Shown: in pieces, positions 63,081-64,000 of the stretch
How positions within the stretch are numbered: the stretch's first letter is position 1
Layout: each line of letters starts with the position of its first letter
Source: Zonotrichia leucophrys gambelii
Lineage: Eukaryota; Chordata; Aves; Passeriformes; Passerellidae
Direction of reading: 5' to 3'
Assembly: GCF_028769735.1 (NCBI RefSeq)
Contig: NC_088171.1
Span: 60,013,716-60,077,715, forward strand
DNA length: 64,000 bases
The notes under the pieces: model-generated
Told to the model about the DNA's origin: nothing
Databases searched by the model: none
What the model saw: the letters and a program-made list of their open reading frames with translations, nothing else
Position numbers and translations under genes: made by a program

Positions 63081-64000
63081 AAAGTGTGGCTCTCAGACAA
63101 ACTTGCTTCCTCCTAAGGTTGAACAAAAGCAGAGATATCGAATGCCAATAATATTATCTATAGTATTTGGGAGGGGGGATGCTCTTGGTGTGTTTTTGTT
63201 TTTAAACTGAAATTTGTTTTGTGCAAAATTATCCATACACCTTTGGTGTTTACCTGAACACTCCAGTCGCCCCACCCCCTTTGCCAAAAGAAGCCCCAAA
63301 ACCACTGAATCCCTCTCCACTGCACACACCCACCAACCCAACCACCACAACACCCTACACACACCCCCTGACCTGCAGCAAAGCAGCATTCCCACAAACA
63401 TTTCCACTGAAGGGGCAGACTTTCCATTTGTGTAACTCGGTGCCCTGCTGATTTCTAGAGGCTTGCTCTTACTTAATGTGCAGTGCTGGCCCAAATGTTC
63501 CACTGTTGGAGAAGTGTTTGGTTTTCCCAGCCAGACTCACACCTGTATATTCCTCAGAAAGGAACCAGTCTGACCAAATCAATTGCCTTGTTCTCTCTGT
63601 TTCTTGTGGTGCTATCTCCGTGTGTGTTTGTGCATTTTCTCTCCATCTATTTATAATTATACAACTAGAGCTTGGCTTGGAGGGCAATAGCAGTAAACTA
63701 TTGTTCAAAGGAGATTGAAATTGCTTGGAGCAGGGAACTGTCTTCTTAATTAGTCTGGAAAACATCACACACACTTATGGCACGATAGGAATAATAAATA
63801 ATAATAAAAATAGTTCCCAAATGTGGGTTCATATTGCCCAAAGGCAAAGGCTGGGCAGCTGTTGGAAAGATGATGGTTCCCAGCAATAAATATGGGTGGA
63901 TTAAGCATCAGCTCCAGGAAGGATCTTGTCAAGCTGTGGATTCCTTCCCAACCTGATACCTGACAGTGCATCTACTTCAGGTATATTCACTGGAGATATT
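63081..64000. other. Non-coding DNA with C/A-rich tract
   Basis: Frames of 136 and 101 codons on the minus strand and 73-80 on the plus strand overlap one another. They owe their length to the C/A-rich, stop-poor tract at 63266-63378. No domain is seen. The last 200 bp is repeat-poor and may be part of another conserved block cut by the window edge. Confidence 0.55.
63266..63378 (+). repeat. Strand-asymmetric C/A-rich tract
   Basis: The plus strand is mostly C and A, with very few G, across about 110 bp (for example acccaccaacccaaccacca). The minus strand is correspondingly G/T-rich. It is not a perfect tandem repeat. Confidence 0.75.

Noticed and set aside
63093..63503. 136-codon minus-strand frame rich in Gly, Val, Cys and Trp
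   Set aside because: Product of the G/T-rich complement of the C/A tract. No domain.
1..64000. CRISPR arrays, bacterial operons, rRNA or tRNA genes
   Set aside because: No spaced identical repeats, no operon-like packing of frames and no tRNA or rRNA signature. The tandem arrays present are eukaryotic microsatellites.

Overview
The window looks like about 64 kb of avian nuclear DNA, most likely from a songbird or relative. This rests on the mobile elements. There are CR1 non-LTR retrotransposon pieces, one ending in the octamer-like ATTCTATG tail typical of bird CR1. There are also two solo LTRs of endogenous-retrovirus type that resemble passerine LTR families as I remember them. Interspersed repeat load is otherwise low, the base composition is AT-rich, and homopolymer and simple-repeat tracts are scattered throughout. 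I have no database search, so the organism and family assignments are inference.

No protein-coding gene, rRNA or tRNA can be supported. Open reading frames are short, overlap on both strands, lack recognisable domains, or translate simple repeats or transposon relics. The window therefore reads as a gene desert or the inside of a very large intron.

Layout: 1-22.4 kb is unique AT-rich DNA. It holds an old CR1 relic (about 3.49-3.66 kb), two possible ancient SINE/LINE-tail relics (12.1 and 13.3 kb), one weak exon-like segment (10.13-10.20 kb) and blocks that look like conserved non-coding elements (6.5-7.1 and 15.5-15.8 kb). A GC- and CpG-rich patch at 22.4-22.8 kb lies next to an AT-rich enhancer-like block at 22.9-23.3 kb.

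At 25.4-26.9 kb is a composite mobile-element locus. A plus-strand CR1 copy carries a minus-strand solo LTR (25,791-26,316). Just beyond it, 43 uninterrupted TTCTC units (26,351-26,565) sit where CR1 consensus normally has a short 5-bp-periodic CTCTG run. CR1 sequence resumes immediately after the array and ends near 26,902.

From 26.9 to 58.1 kb the DNA is again mostly unique. It contains a possible MIR-like relic (33.9 kb), a minus-strand CR1 reverse-transcriptase fragment (37.7-37.96 kb), a 17-G run (45.0 kb) and several short hairpins. A second solo LTR lies at 58,136-58,736. The last 5 kb has two further enhancer-like AT-rich blocks (59.7-60.0 and 62.6-63.1 kb) and a strongly strand-asymmetric C/A-rich tract (63.27-63.38 kb). 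No genes are seen working together. What biology there is would be regulatory and mobile-element history.
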